From Bacteroidales bacterium UBA4293 (GTDB taxonomy: Bacteria > Bacteroidota > Bacteroidia > Bacteroidales > Bacteroidaceae): a DNA stretch of 64,000 bases. Below, piece by piece: positions 42,206-52,028 of this stretch. The stretch covers positions 62,001 to 126,000 of the forward strand of contig DGVD01000018.1 in assembly GCA_002395835.1 (NCBI GenBank). The letters are read 5' to 3'. Below the pieces are notes generated by a model. The model ran no database searches, was not told where the DNA came from, and worked only from the letters and a program-made list of their open reading frames with translations. Position 1 is the stretch's first letter, and every line of letters begins with the position of its first letter. Both the position numbers and the translations under genes were made by a program.

Positions 42206-42293
42206 CTCCAGAAAACGTGTCACGTGTGTCGTGTCATGCGTGTCATTTTCAAACGAGGCATATGTAAAGAAAATGGAACTATGATTTAAGCAT

Positions 42294-42328
42294 AAAAAGA
42301 CCCGAGTTAAATTAACCCGGGTCTTTTT
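42294..42328. terminator. bidirectional rho-independent terminator
   Basis: A strong hairpin AAAGACCCGAGTT-AAATT-AACCCGGGTCTTT with A-runs and T-runs on both sides and a single mismatch. It separates the convergent SGNH esterase (plus) and galE (minus). Confidence 0.88.
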
Positions 42329-42331
42329 ATA

Positions 42332-43351
42332 TTATTCTTCATAACCATTAGGATTATTTTTCTGCCAATTCCAGGAATCTCGGCACATATCCTCTATTCC
42401 ATATTTTGCTTCCCATCCCAACTCTACTTTTGCCTTAGTTGGATCACAATAACAGGTTGCAATATCTCCAGCACGACGAGGTTTAATGGTATAAGGAACT
42501 TTCAAGTTGTTAGCCTTCTCAAAAGCATGAACTACATCCAGAACAGAATATCCATGACCTGTACCTATATTATAAATAGCCAAGCCCTTTTTAGCTACAA
42601 TAGCTTTCAATGCTGCCACATGAGCGGTAGCCAAATCTACTACATGAATATAATCACGAACTCCAGTACCATCAGGTGTATCGTAGTCATTACCAAAGAC
42701 ACCTAATTCCTTACGCTTACCAACTGCTGTCTGAGTAATATAAGGCATCAAATTGTTAGGTATACCGTTTGGATTTTCACCTATTCTACCACTCTTATGA
42801 GCACCAATAGGATTAAAATAACGAAGCAACACCACATTCCACTCAGGATCTGCTTTCTGGACATCGGTCAAAACCTGTTCCAACATGCTTTTAGTTTGAC
42901 CATAAGGATTTGTACAATGTCCTTTAGGGCATTCTTCTGTAATAGGGATGATGGCAGGATCACCATAAACAGTTGCAGAAGAAGAAAATATGATGTTCTT
43001 GCAATTATGCTTTCTCATGACATCAAGCAGCACAAAAGTTCCACTCATATTATTCTCATAATACTCTAATGGTTTCTCTACAGATTCACCTACAGCCTTC
43101 AATCCTGCAAAGTGAATGCAAGCATCGAATTTATGCTCCTGAAACACTCTATTTAATCCCTCACGATCACGAATATCTACCTCATAAAATGGAATATCAA
43201 CACCCCCTATGAGTTCTGAAACTCGTTTTAGAGATTCTTTCTGAGAATTTGCCAAGTTATCTACAACAACCGTCTCATGACCTGCTTTATGCAATTCTAT
43301 CAAGGTATGTGTTCCTATATATCCGGCACCACCTGTTACTAAAATTTTCAT
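42332..43351 (-). CDS. galE: UDP-glucose 4-epimerase
   Basis: A 339-residue extended SDR. I chose the ATG at 43351 (MKILVTGG); two codons upstream there is only an alternative TTG. The NAD loop TGGAGYIG at the start, the FSSSATVYG segment with the catalytic Ser/Thr, and YGQTK with Tyr and Lys are present, as are LLRYFNPIGAH and GTGVRDYIHVVDL. It interconverts UDP-glucose and UDP-galactose, and sometimes the GlcNAc/GalNAc pair. It is the third gene of a minus operon with GH3 and the mutarotase, which fits sugar catabolism or nucleotide-sugar supply. Confidence 0.93.
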   Translation of the reverse strand: MKILVTGGAGYIGTHTLIELHKAGHETVVVDNLANSQKESLKRVSELIGGVDIPFYEVDIRDREGLNRVFQEHKFDACIHFAGLKAVGESVEKPLEYYENNMSGTFVLLDVMRKHNCKNIIFSSSATVYGDPAIIPITEECPKGHCTNPYGQTKSMLEQVLTDVQKADPEWNVVLLRYFNPIGAHKSGRIGENPNGIPNNLMPYITQTAVGKRKELGVFGNDYDTPDGTGVRDYIHVVDLATAHVAALKAIVAKKGLAIYNIGTGHGYSVLDVVHAFEKANNLKVPYTIKPRRAGDIATCYCDPTKAKVELGWEAKYGIEDMCRDSWNWQKNNPNGYEE

Positions 43352-43366
43352 ACTCAAACTTTTTAT

Positions 43367-43750
43367 TTAATCATATTCATAAAGATGGAACATACGATCC
43401 ATCAATTTCCATTTTTCATCACTTGTTTCACCTATTTTACAATCCTGATATTGAGCGTTCCAATCTTCCCACTCTTGCTGACGTGGAAGTTTTGCCAACT
43501 TACTCATAGCTTTATCCCAGTCGAAATCAAGGGGAGTCTCTACAATCATAACCAATCGATTCCCTTGAATATAAAGCTCCATTTCAAGAATACCAACTGC
43601 CTTTATGCCATCAATAATCTCACGCCACATATGAGGCTTACTATGCTGTTTTATATAAGCCTCAATGAGCTGATCATCATCTATTAAGTCAAGAATCTGC
43701 ACATAGCGCTTTACTGGCTGACCATAATCTCGGACTAAAACACCTTCCAT
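43367..43750 (-). CDS. L-rhamnose mutarotase-like protein (RhaM/DUF718 family)
   Basis: A 127-residue protein of the RhaM/FucU-like ferredoxin-fold family. Conserved parts are KRYVQILDLIDD, IEAYIKQHSKPHMWREI with the family His, and GILEMELYIQGNRLVMIVET. It converts anomers of L-rhamnose or a related sugar. It lies 9 bases after the GH3 gene and 15 bases before galE, so a deoxysugar may be released by the glycosidases of this region. The sugar is not proven from sequence. Confidence 0.8.
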   Translation of the reverse strand: MEGVLVRDYGQPVKRYVQILDLIDDDQLIEAYIKQHSKPHMWREIIDGIKAVGILEMELYIQGNRLVMIVETPLDFDWDKAMSKLAKLPRQQEWEDWNAQYQDCKIGETSDEKWKLMDRMFHLYEYD

Positions 43751-43759
43751 CTTATCCTA

Positions 43760-46093
43760 TTATTTAAGTTCCATATCAGGAGCCAGAACATTATGAACCG
43801 GCCAAACCTGAGCCTTAGCTAAATTATATATACCCGTACCACGGACATCTTCTACATTTGCTCCAAATAATACGGTATACCTTCCTGCTGCAGCTTCCCA
43901 TTGAGAGTTTACAATACTAAAACTTGACAGTGAATAATTATCAACTTTAAAATGCAGAGTTTCAGATTCTCCTGGATTCAATTTCTTAGTTTTTGCAAAA
44001 GATTTTAATTCACAAGCTGGTTTTTCCAGACCACCAGCAGGAGCACTGACATAAAGCTGAACACTTTCCTTACCTGCTACTTTTCCTGTATTTGTTACAG
44101 TTATAGCTGCTTCAAAACCATCTTTCGTGGATTTGACTGTAGGTTTACTGTAGCTGAAGTTAGTGTAACTCAAACCATATCCAAAAGGATAACTAACATC
44201 AACCTTATGCGTATTGAAATAACGATAACCCACATTTATACCTTCAGCGTGTAAAGTATAATCCCGATTTTTAATCTGACCATTGCCACCGAAGTTATAG
44301 CCACCAGCACCCTGGGGAACACCATTAATCGGGAAGTTCTGTGATGATGGAACATCTGTTAAGGAGATAGGCCATGTCATGGTTAATTTTCCACTAGGAT
44401 TCTCCTTACCCATCAAAACATCTGCTATAGAATTACCACCTTCTTGACCTGGTTGCCATGCTAGCAAGATAGCATCTGGAAGATTTTTCCAGGAATCTGT
44501 TTCAATGACAACTCCCGTATTTAAAACCACGATGACTTTCTTCCCTAATATATGGAACGCATCACAAATATTTTGCAATAAATCACGTTCCATGTCTGTC
44601 AGGTTAAAATCTCCATCTTTCACACGATCTGAACCCTCACCTGCTTGACGAGCAATGGTTAAAATAGCTACATCAGCTTTAGCTGCTTGATTTTCTATGG
44701 TAAAACGAGGAAGAGCCATCTCTGGAACCATCTTCTGACCTCGTGGATAAGAATAATTCTGTACCGTCATAGGGCCAGAAGCTAACTGATAATCTCTATA
44801 TTTTTCATAGAGATTCTTTAGATCTTCTGTTACGGATAATCCTGCATTAGTCAAACCTTCTACCAAATCCACAGTGTAAGGTTTATAAACATGACCAGAA
44901 CCCAAGCCACCTGCTAGTAATGAATATGAAGTAGCACCAAATAAAGCAGCAGTCTTCACATCCTTTAGAGGCAGTGCATTATTTTCATTCTTTAGCAAAA
45001 CCATTCCTTCAGTGGCACTCTGACGTGTAATGGCAGCATGCGACTTCATGTCCGGTTTATTTGAAAACTTATAGCCCTTGAAACGTGGTGTCTTAACAAT
45101 ATATTCCAAAATTCGTTTTACACAAATATCCAAATCGGCTTCAGAAAGTTCACCACTTTTTACCTTTTCTACCACTTCAAAACTCTGAGTTGGATAGCCC
45201 GGAGCCATCAAATCATTTCCTGCCTTTATCTGCTCATGAGTGTCACGTTTTGGTGTCCAGTCTGTTATGACAATTCCGTCGAAGTTCCACTCATCACGAA
45301 GTATTGTGGTCAATAAGTCTTTATCTTGCTGAGTAAATTTACCATTTAATCTGTTGTAAGAAGACATGATTGTCCATGGCTTAGATTCCTTTACTGCAAT
45401 CTCAAATCCTTTCAGGTAAATTTCACGAAGTGCACGTTGATCCACCACTTCATTAACTGCCAAACGATTGGTTTCTTGACTGTTCACTGCGTAATGCTTA
45501 ATATCTGCACCTACACCCTGACTTTGTACTCCTTTCACATAGGCAGCAGCTACCAATCCACTTACCACCGGATCCTCTGAATAATACTCATAATTACGAC
45601 CTCCCAGAGGATTTCGCATGATATTCATACCAGGAGCAAGCAACAAATCTACACCATATTCCTTTACTTCATTACCAATGGAGGCACCAACATTATAAAT
45701 TAAATCAGTATTCCAAGAACACGCAAGAGAGGTTCCTGTAGGGAAACCCGTACAATAATAGGTATTCGGATCGTCCTTGCGAGTGGCATTAATACGAAGT
45801 CCTGCTGGGCCATCAGCCATTACAGTTGGAGGGATACCTAAACGAGAGATTTGCATCGTACTACCTGCAGCTCCCTCTACAAAGTCTGCATGCTCACCAA
45901 TAATTCCATATTGAGCAATAATAGCAGCACCCATAGTAGAAGAACGTCCATTAGCTACCACCAAAAGAGACTTCTCTTCTAGTGTCATGGCTTTCACAAT
46001 TTCATCAATATTATTCTCCGTAAGCTTAAGCTGAGCAAAAGTAGGAGAAAACCCCATAAGGAACAAGGCAAAAGAAATAATCGTTTTTTTCAT
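43760..46093 (-). CDS. beta-glycosidase, GH3
   Basis: A 777-residue secreted enzyme. Residues 1-20 are a signal peptide. The GH3 N-domain carries VMADGPAGLR (92-100), GGRNYEYYSEDP (164-175), the KH pair (199-200) and the nucleophile Asp278 in VITDW. The C-domain has LLAWQPGQEGGNSIADVL, and a fibronectin-like end (FGYGLSYTNFSY, then a beta sandwich) completes the usual three-domain layout. It cleaves terminal beta-linked sugars such as glucose or xylose. It leads a minus operon with the mutarotase and galE. Confidence 0.92.
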   Translation of the reverse strand: MKKTIISFALFLMGFSPTFAQLKLTENNIDEIVKAMTLEEKSLLVVANGRSSTMGAAIIAQYGIIGEHADFVEGAAGSTMQISRLGIPPTVMADGPAGLRINATRKDDPNTYYCTGFPTGTSLACSWNTDLIYNVGASIGNEVKEYGVDLLLAPGMNIMRNPLGGRNYEYYSEDPVVSGLVAAAYVKGVQSQGVGADIKHYAVNSQETNRLAVNEVVDQRALREIYLKGFEIAVKESKPWTIMSSYNRLNGKFTQQDKDLLTTILRDEWNFDGIVITDWTPKRDTHEQIKAGNDLMAPGYPTQSFEVVEKVKSGELSEADLDICVKRILEYIVKTPRFKGYKFSNKPDMKSHAAITRQSATEGMVLLKNENNALPLKDVKTAALFGATSYSLLAGGLGSGHVYKPYTVDLVEGLTNAGLSVTEDLKNLYEKYRDYQLASGPMTVQNYSYPRGQKMVPEMALPRFTIENQAAKADVAILTIARQAGEGSDRVKDGDFNLTDMERDLLQNICDAFHILGKKVIVVLNTGVVIETDSWKNLPDAILLAWQPGQEGGNSIADVLMGKENPSGKLTMTWPISLTDVPSSQNFPINGVPQGAGGYNFGGNGQIKNRDYTLHAEGINVGYRYFNTHKVDVSYPFGYGLSYTNFSYSKPTVKSTKDGFEAAITVTNTGKVAGKESVQLYVSAPAGGLEKPACELKSFAKTKKLNPGESETLHFKVDNYSLSSFSIVNSQWEAAAGRYTVLFGANVEDVRGTGIYNLAKAQVWPVHNVLAPDMELK

Positions 46094-46240
46094 TATTCAG
46101 TGTGTTTTACATTTTGGTGTAAATTTACAACAAAAAAACTGTCTATTAAAATTTCAAAATAAAAATACCAAGAGTTAAATAATTATGTCAGTATTTTCTC
46201 TTATATTTGTAAGCAATATCACCACGTTTACATTTAACCC

Positions 46241-47269
46241 ATGAAAAGATTATTATTATCCACTGTTATTTGTTTCTCTCTATTCTTGCCCACATTTGCA
46301 CAAAAGAACAAACCTGCAACACAACTGGCAGCTAAAGAAATCGGGCTTGCTACTATTAATAGAACTACAGCAGAGTCTATCATTGAATTCTTAGCTAGTG
46401 ACGAATTAGAAGGACGTGAATCTGGGTTTCATGGCTCATACGTCACCAGCAAATACTTAGCTAGCCAGTTAAAATTGATTGGCGTAAAACCCTTGTACGA
46501 CAGCTATTTCCAAGACTTCGAAGCCTATAGTCAGGATCGTTATAAAGGAGGAAGAAGGTTCAGTGTAATACCAGATTCTATTACAAAATGGAAGCAAGGA
46601 ACCACACGAAAATTGAAGATGCGAAATGTAATTGGAATGATTCCTGGTGAAAATACGGATGAATACGTTATAGTTGGTGCGCATTTTGACCATCTCGGTT
46701 TAGATTCCGCCCTTGATGGAGACCAAATTTATAATGGAGCTGATGATAATGCTAGTGGTGTAAGTGCAGTTTTTCAAATTGCAAGAGCATTTATTGCCTC
46801 CGGGAAGACACCTAAAAGAAACGTAATTATAGCTTTTTGGGATGGAGAAGAACGAGGATTATTAGGTTCACGATATTTTGTAGACCACTGTCCTTTTCTA
46901 AAACAAATACAAGGTTATCTTAATTTTGATATGATTGGACGAAACAACAAGCCTGAAAATCCTCCATATGTTGTCTATTTCTATACAGCTTCTCACCCTG
47001 TATTTGGTGAATGGCTAAAAAAGGATATTCAAACCTACGGATTAAATTTAGACCCAGATTACAGAGCATGGGACAAACCTGTAGGAGGTTCAGACAACGG
47101 TAGTTTTGCAATCTATGATATTCCTATTATCTGGTATCATACCGATGGACATCCTGATTATCATGGAACAGGAGACCATTCCGAGAAACTTAATTGGGAA
47201 AAGATAGTAGATATTACCAAGGCTTCATTCCTCAATGCTTGGAATCTAGCAAACGAGAATAATTATTAA
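46241..47269 (+). CDS. M28-family zinc aminopeptidase, secreted
   Basis: A 342-residue protein with a signal peptide (about 1-20). The five M28 metal ligands can be placed: His148 in GAHFDHLG, Asp168 in GADDNASG, Glu204 (with base Glu203) in DGEERGLLGS, Asp230 in NFDMIG and His308 in DYHGTGD. It would be a periplasmic or outer-membrane aminopeptidase. A TATATTTG -7 box lies at 46202-46209, without a clear -33 TTTG. The neighbour on the left is divergent. It ends at a terminator shared with the minus-strand gene. Confidence 0.92.
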   Translation: MKRLLLSTVICFSLFLPTFAQKNKPATQLAAKEIGLATINRTTAESIIEFLASDELEGRESGFHGSYVTSKYLASQLKLIGVKPLYDSYFQDFEAYSQDRYKGGRRFSVIPDSITKWKQGTTRKLKMRNVIGMIPGENTDEYVIVGAHFDHLGLDSALDGDQIYNGADDNASGVSAVFQIARAFIASGKTPKRNVIIAFWDGEERGLLGSRYFVDHCPFLKQIQGYLNFDMIGRNNKPENPPYVVYFYTASHPVFGEWLKKDIQTYGLNLDPDYRAWDKPVGGSDNGSFAIYDIPIIWYHTDGHPDYHGTGDHSEKLNWEKIVDITKASFLNAWNLANENNY

Positions 47270-47270
47270 A

Positions 47271-47306
47271 AACAATAAGGAGAGGCTTATCTAGCTTCTC
47301 CTTGTT
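47271..47306. terminator. terminator between convergent genes
   Basis: A stem AAGGAGAGGC (47277-47286) with 47294-47303, one mismatch and a 7-base loop, with AACA/TGTT outside. It overlaps the last codons of the minus-strand gene ending at 47287. Confidence 0.65.
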
Positions 47307-47526
47307 CTAATACTGTTTTAATCTTATCCAATTGAAGTAGATAACCAGCCATACGGGGATTATTCCAATAACGTTGAGCACATTCACAAAGAGCTCCTAC
47401 CGTAAAAGGCAAATTTGGAATGAACGTAGCTTTATCTACCTGAAGACTTTTAGGTAATTCTCGTGATTTAAACCAATCGCAAAGAGCATCTGCATCTTGC
47501 TTTGTATATATTTTAGGTTTTTCCAT
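47287..47526 (-). CDS. small uncharacterised protein (79 residues)
   Basis: A 79-residue soluble protein of a small Bacteroidetes family, possibly DUF6965, that I recognise only loosely. It has a DWFKSRELPKSLQVDKA segment, LPFTVGALCECAQRYW, and NPRMAGYLLQLDKI near the end. There is no signal peptide, membrane helix or catalytic motif. It lies 11 bases downstream of the membrane-protein gene and so is in the operon with glgB. Function is unknown. Confidence 0.7.
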   Translation of the reverse strand: MEKPKIYTKQDADALCDWFKSRELPKSLQVDKATFIPNLPFTVGALCECAQRYWNNPRMAGYLLQLDKIKTVLEQGEAR

Positions 47527-47537
47527 ATCTCCTTACT

Positions 47538-48704
47538 TCATTTTACATTATCATAATACCACCAATAAGTTTTTCCAAAATCGGTTCTAGATATATTCAT
47601 AGAAACTTGAGAAATACTAGATGATCGCACTAAACGTTTGTAATCCTCATAGTTAGTTTCTTGTATTGAATTTTTATAATTTATCCTCCCCGGACGGATA
47701 TGCTGATAAAGCACTAATGCTTCTTGATAATACCGAGGTAGTTTAACCACTGAATCTTCTTCGAAATGGTAAACTTTCTTCAATTTATCTGCAAACTTAT
47801 CCAAATTTCGTTCCAGTAAATAAGCACAAAGCAAATATTGTTCAGCCATAGGCTGTTTTGCTTGGTCAGAATTATTGAGTAATTCTAAAAATTCTAGAGC
47901 CGGTTGATTCTCAGAATTTGGATATGCTCCTAGTTCCCTATAAAGTTGCATAGGAGGGAAAACCATCCGTACAGAATCTGACAAATTCAGCAACATACCA
48001 TCTGCACCATAATCCTGTGGATATAGAAACAACCTTTCACCTAATAAATCCTTTTTTTGAAGCGAATAAACTCTCAAAGCTGTAATCTCAGGGCTCGAAA
48101 CCTTTGATTTACTCCCTATTTCCAAAGCCTCATCTATATTTCCTTTACTTAAATTATACTCTATTGCATATCGATAATACGTAACTTCTTTCGTATCACT
48201 AAGCCACAAACACATAACAGCTAAAATAATGAAAGTTATCAAATTAGGAATTAGTGTACGAACAATTATACCCCCTGCACGAGTATCAAATGTAGTAGTA
48301 AGATGCTTAAAAAAGGAAACAACAAAGAAAAACACCACCATCCCTACAGGGTAAAGCCATATCCAATGTCCAAATTGAAAATGTGTATAAGCCGTTGCTG
48401 CTACACTTGACATCATGGCTAAAGTAAAGAAGGAAGGGAAAAAGCTAACACAATGCCATTCCCGTTGAAGATTAAAGAAGCTATTCAATAGCATCTGAAG
48501 GAGCAATAAAAGAAGTGTTATAATTCCAGCTCCAACTGGTGGATAATATACTGTTAAACCTTTGGATAATACATGTTGTGCCATACCCAATATGCCACCC
48601 TGTACCTTCCAAAGGTAAAGATAAGAGAAAATGCAGAATAGAGAACCGCACACAATAGCTATTATGCGCGCGGTTCTTAAGTATGAAGGATTATTATAAT
48701 TCAT
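47538..48704 (-). CDS. uncharacterised membrane protein (DUF6057-like)
   Basis: A 388-residue protein. The N-terminal half has about five hydrophobic helices (near 10-32, 49-73, 85-105, 111-130 and 148-168). The C-terminal half (about 170-388) is soluble and helical, with TPR-like pairing such as YAIEYNLSKGNIDEALEIGSK. It resembles Bacteroidetes proteins labelled DUF6057, which have no assigned function. It lies 6 bases after glgB, upstream of the small unknown gene. Confidence 0.72.
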   Translation of the reverse strand: MNYNNPSYLRTARIIAIVCGSLFCIFSYLYLWKVQGGILGMAQHVLSKGLTVYYPPVGAGIITLLLLLLQMLLNSFFNLQREWHCVSFFPSFFTLAMMSSVAATAYTHFQFGHWIWLYPVGMVVFFFVVSFFKHLTTTFDTRAGGIIVRTLIPNLITFIILAVMCLWLSDTKEVTYYRYAIEYNLSKGNIDEALEIGSKSKVSSPEITALRVYSLQKKDLLGERLFLYPQDYGADGMLLNLSDSVRMVFPPMQLYRELGAYPNSENQPALEFLELLNNSDQAKQPMAEQYLLCAYLLERNLDKFADKLKKVYHFEEDSVVKLPRYYQEALVLYQHIRPGRINYKNSIQETNYEDYKRLVRSSSISQVSMNISRTDFGKTYWWYYDNVK

Positions 48705-48710
48705 ATTCTT

Positions 48711-50729
48711 TTAGTCCACCTTACGAAGCACCATTGCAGTACGTGCAGGGACGTAAAGTAAAAGCCATTCCTTATTATATTTCTCGTACAAAACATCATA
48801 CTTGGTAAAATGGCGTATAGTGTCGTCTGTCAGTCCATTACCTCCAAAACTAGGATTGTCTGAATTCAAGACTACTTCATATGAGCCCTTAGGCACTAAA
48901 AATCCATAATCAGTAAATGATCTCTCTGGATTAAAGTTAAACACAAACACCAGATTTCCACGAGAATAAGCCAGAACTTGATCACCATCATTATGCCAAA
49001 TTTCTTGAACTTTACTCTTTTGGATGTTTTTCTCACCACCAATTAAATGTATCATTGCTTTATCAAAGTCACCTAACCAATGGAAGCATAAATCCTTATT
49101 ATCGACAAGATTCCATTGACGCCGTGCATACTTGTAGCTCCACCCATTTCCTTCTCTAGGAAAATCTATCCACTCCGGATGACCGAATTCATTACCCATG
49201 AAATTCAAATAACCTCCATTGATGGTACTGCAGGTTATTAAACGAATCATCTTATGTAAAGCAATACCTCGATCTGCCACTAAATTCTCATCTCCGATTT
49301 TAAAATGCCAATACATATCCGCATCAACCAATCGGAAAATAATAGTCTTATCTCCTACCAAGGCTTGGTCATGGCTTTCAGCATATGAAATAGTCATTTC
49401 ATCTTTACGTCGGTTGGTAAGTTCCCAGAAAATACTACTAGGTTTCCAATCCTCGTCTTTCTTTTCCTTAATTATTTTAATCCAATAATCAGGAATATTC
49501 ATTGCCATACGATAATCAAAGCCATAACCTCCATCTGAGATTTTAGCAGCCAAACCTGGCATACCAGAAACCTCTTCTGCTATAGTAATCGCATTATGAT
49601 TAACCTCATGAATCAAATCATTGGCCAATGTCAAATATATGATAGCATTGCCATCTTGATGTCCATTATAATAATCTTGATAACCACCAAATGCTTCACC
49701 TAAGCCATGACTATAATAGAGCATTGAAGTTACACCATCAAACCGGAAACCATCGAAATGGAATTCCTCCATCCAATACTTACAATTAGAGAGTAAGAAA
49801 TGCAAAACCTCATTTTTACCATAATCAAAGCACAAAGAATCCCAAGCTGGATGTTCGCGACGATCACCTTGATTAAAGTACTGGCATGGATCGCCAGCCA
49901 AATTACCAAGCCCTTCCATTTCATTCTTAACTGCATGACTATGAACTATGTCCATTATTACAGCTATACCCATGGAATGTGCGGTATCAATTAATTCTTT
50001 CAATTCTTCTGGAGTTCCAAAACGACTAGAGCAGGCAAAGAAATTACTAACATGATATCCAAAACTTCCATAATATGGATGCTCCTGTATTGCCATGATC
50101 TGAATACAATTATATCCATCATCCTTAATACGTGGCAAAACATTCTGCTGGAATTCAACATATGTGCCCACTTTTTCTTCATCTTGAGCCATACCTATAT
50201 GGCATTCATAGATAAGTAATGGAGATTTATTGGGCTTGAATTTATTTATTTTGAATTTATATGGTTCTTCTGGTTCCCAAACTTGTGCTGAAAATATATG
50301 TGTAACATCATCTTGAACAACTCTTTGAACCCAAGCAGGAATACGTTCTCCTTCACCTCCATCCCAATGCACTTTCATCTTATACAAATCACCATGTTTT
50401 AGGGATTGTGGTTTCAAATTTATTTCCCATACTCCATTTTTCTTCGGTTTCAACTGGTATTCTGGACTTTCCTTCCAACCATTAAAATCACCAATCAAAC
50501 AAATAGATGTTGCATTGGGAGCCCATTCACGGAACACCCAACCTTTTGCAGTACGATGTAGTCCAAAATAAAGGTAGCCTGTTGCAAAATCACTTAAAGA
50601 TTTCTTACCTCTATTTGTCAATTCTGATTTTTTGGCCAATACACTATAATAACGACCTTCTATTGCAGGAGCAAAAGGCTCCAACCACTTATCATTCTTA
50701 ATCAGTTTTAATGGAGTTTTCTTTTCCAT
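48711..50729 (-). CDS. glgB: 1,4-alpha-glucan branching enzyme, GH13
   Basis: A 672-residue enzyme. A CBM48-type N-domain (about 50-150, with FREWAPNATSICLIGDFNGW) precedes the GH13 barrel. Catalytic residues are Asp331 in GFRFDGV, Glu385 in TIAEEVSG, and the second Asp in AESHDQ. It forms alpha-1,6 branches in glycogen in the cytoplasm. Other glycogen genes are not in the window. It heads a run of three minus-strand genes (glgB, membrane unknown, small unknown) and lies 25 bases after the MORN gene. Confidence 0.93.
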   Translation of the reverse strand: MEKKTPLKLIKNDKWLEPFAPAIEGRYYSVLAKKSELTNRGKKSLSDFATGYLYFGLHRTAKGWVFREWAPNATSICLIGDFNGWKESPEYQLKPKKNGVWEINLKPQSLKHGDLYKMKVHWDGGEGERIPAWVQRVVQDDVTHIFSAQVWEPEEPYKFKINKFKPNKSPLLIYECHIGMAQDEEKVGTYVEFQQNVLPRIKDDGYNCIQIMAIQEHPYYGSFGYHVSNFFACSSRFGTPEELKELIDTAHSMGIAVIMDIVHSHAVKNEMEGLGNLAGDPCQYFNQGDRREHPAWDSLCFDYGKNEVLHFLLSNCKYWMEEFHFDGFRFDGVTSMLYYSHGLGEAFGGYQDYYNGHQDGNAIIYLTLANDLIHEVNHNAITIAEEVSGMPGLAAKISDGGYGFDYRMAMNIPDYWIKIIKEKKDEDWKPSSIFWELTNRRKDEMTISYAESHDQALVGDKTIIFRLVDADMYWHFKIGDENLVADRGIALHKMIRLITCSTINGGYLNFMGNEFGHPEWIDFPREGNGWSYKYARRQWNLVDNKDLCFHWLGDFDKAMIHLIGGEKNIQKSKVQEIWHNDGDQVLAYSRGNLVFVFNFNPERSFTDYGFLVPKGSYEVVLNSDNPSFGGNGLTDDTIRHFTKYDVLYEKYNKEWLLLYVPARTAMVLRKVD

Positions 50730-50754
50730 AACTACCTATTTGATTTAAGTTAAA

Positions 50755-51999
50755 TTATCTACGACGACCTCTTCTACGTCGAGTTGATCTTTTCCTAGTA
50801 TAAGTACTTTTGTTACTGGCGTTTACGACACGATCTGGAACATCCTTAATAGCTGGTGCAGATGCCACTTCTTTACCATCTAGCTGTTTTAGCTGATTTC
50901 TTTGATAAACACCTTTATGCAGCAAAGTTCCATCTGAGGCAAATTCTTCGTAAGGGCCATCTTTTAAATCGTCGGTAAAGAAACCTACGAATCGAATGCC
51001 ATCCTTATCTATTAAAGTACCATTCCCATTCTTCTTCCCATTCTTATAAGATCCCTTATATATAGAACCATCAGCCATGCGAAATTCACCCTGTCCATTC
51101 ATGGCTCCATTTTGCCATTGTCCTTCATACACATCGCCATTTGCCCAAGTATAAGTACCTACACCATCCATCTGATTCTCTTTCCACTCCCCTTCATAGA
51201 TAGCTCCGTTAGCCCACTTATATTTCCCCTGGCCATTTTGGTTCCCATTATTAAATTCACCTATATATTCATTGCCATTTGCAAATTTAAAGTGCCCATG
51301 GCCTGTCCGTTCTCCATTAAGATAATCTCCTTCATAAACATCACCATTTCGGAATCTGTATACACCTTTTCCTTCCTGAACATCTTCATTCCAATCTCCC
51401 TCATAAACATCACCATCAGCGAATGTATAAGTACCCTTACCATGGCGCATGTTTTGCTTCATATGGCCTTTATATGATGAACCATCCTCCCATTCAAAAT
51501 AGCCTTCACCATCTTTCATGTCATTTTTCCATTCACCATCATAATAAGCCCCATCTTTCCATGTATATCTTCCTTTTCCAGAACGTTTGCCATCCTCCCA
51601 CTCACCGGTATACTTATCACCATTGAAATAGTACATGATGCCAAAACCTTTTTGTATACCTTTATAAAAAAAGCCTTCATAGCGGTTGTTGTTTGCAAAA
51701 AAGTATGTACCCTTTCCATGGGGAAAATCATCATACCACTCTCCATCATACTTTTCCCCTGATTTAGCATATGTCATCACACCATGACCACTTCGACGAC
51801 CAACAGCCCAGTTGCCATCATAAACATCACCATTAGCCCAGGTACATTTACCTAAGCCATAAGGTTTTTTAGCAATAAGTTCACCATGATATTGAGATCC
51901 GTCCTTGAATTTATAACTCCCTACAGAATATTTTTGGGCGAATAAAGAATTTGCAGATAAAAATAAAATAGAAAAGATTATATAAAGTATTTTCTTCAT
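50755..51999 (-). CDS. MORN-repeat protein, secreted, about 14 repeats
   Basis: A 414-residue protein with a signal peptide (about 1-21, ending LFAQ). About 14 MORN repeats of 23 residues follow in tandem (Y-x-G-x-W-x2-G-x3-G-x-G type) from near residue 34 to 345. The repeats form an elongated beta hairpin stack. The C-terminus ends in a basic run (TRKRSTRRRRGRRR) that could bind nucleic acid or acidic surface polymer. In bacteria MORN proteins are mostly uncharacterised. A promoter for it lies at 52029-52060. Confidence 0.9.
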   Translation of the reverse strand: MKKILYIIFSILFLSANSLFAQKYSVGSYKFKDGSQYHGELIAKKPYGLGKCTWANGDVYDGNWAVGRRSGHGVMTYAKSGEKYDGEWYDDFPHGKGTYFFANNNRYEGFFYKGIQKGFGIMYYFNGDKYTGEWEDGKRSGKGRYTWKDGAYYDGEWKNDMKDGEGYFEWEDGSSYKGHMKQNMRHGKGTYTFADGDVYEGDWNEDVQEGKGVYRFRNGDVYEGDYLNGERTGHGHFKFANGNEYIGEFNNGNQNGQGKYKWANGAIYEGEWKENQMDGVGTYTWANGDVYEGQWQNGAMNGQGEFRMADGSIYKGSYKNGKKNGNGTLIDKDGIRFVGFFTDDLKDGPYEEFASDGTLLHKGVYQRNQLKQLDGKEVASAPAIKDVPDRVVNASNKSTYTRKRSTRRRRGRRR

Positions 52000-52028
52000 T
52001 TGGATTTACACTTATTCGTGGATTTATG

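Noticed and set aside
42152..42245. Short CRISPR-like array
   Set aside because: Repeat units are irregular, there are no spacers of constant length and no cas genes are near.
51112..51770. Open frames on both strands inside the MORN gene
   Set aside because: The repeated MORN codons create long open frames in other frames; these have no plausible product and the MORN frame is clear.
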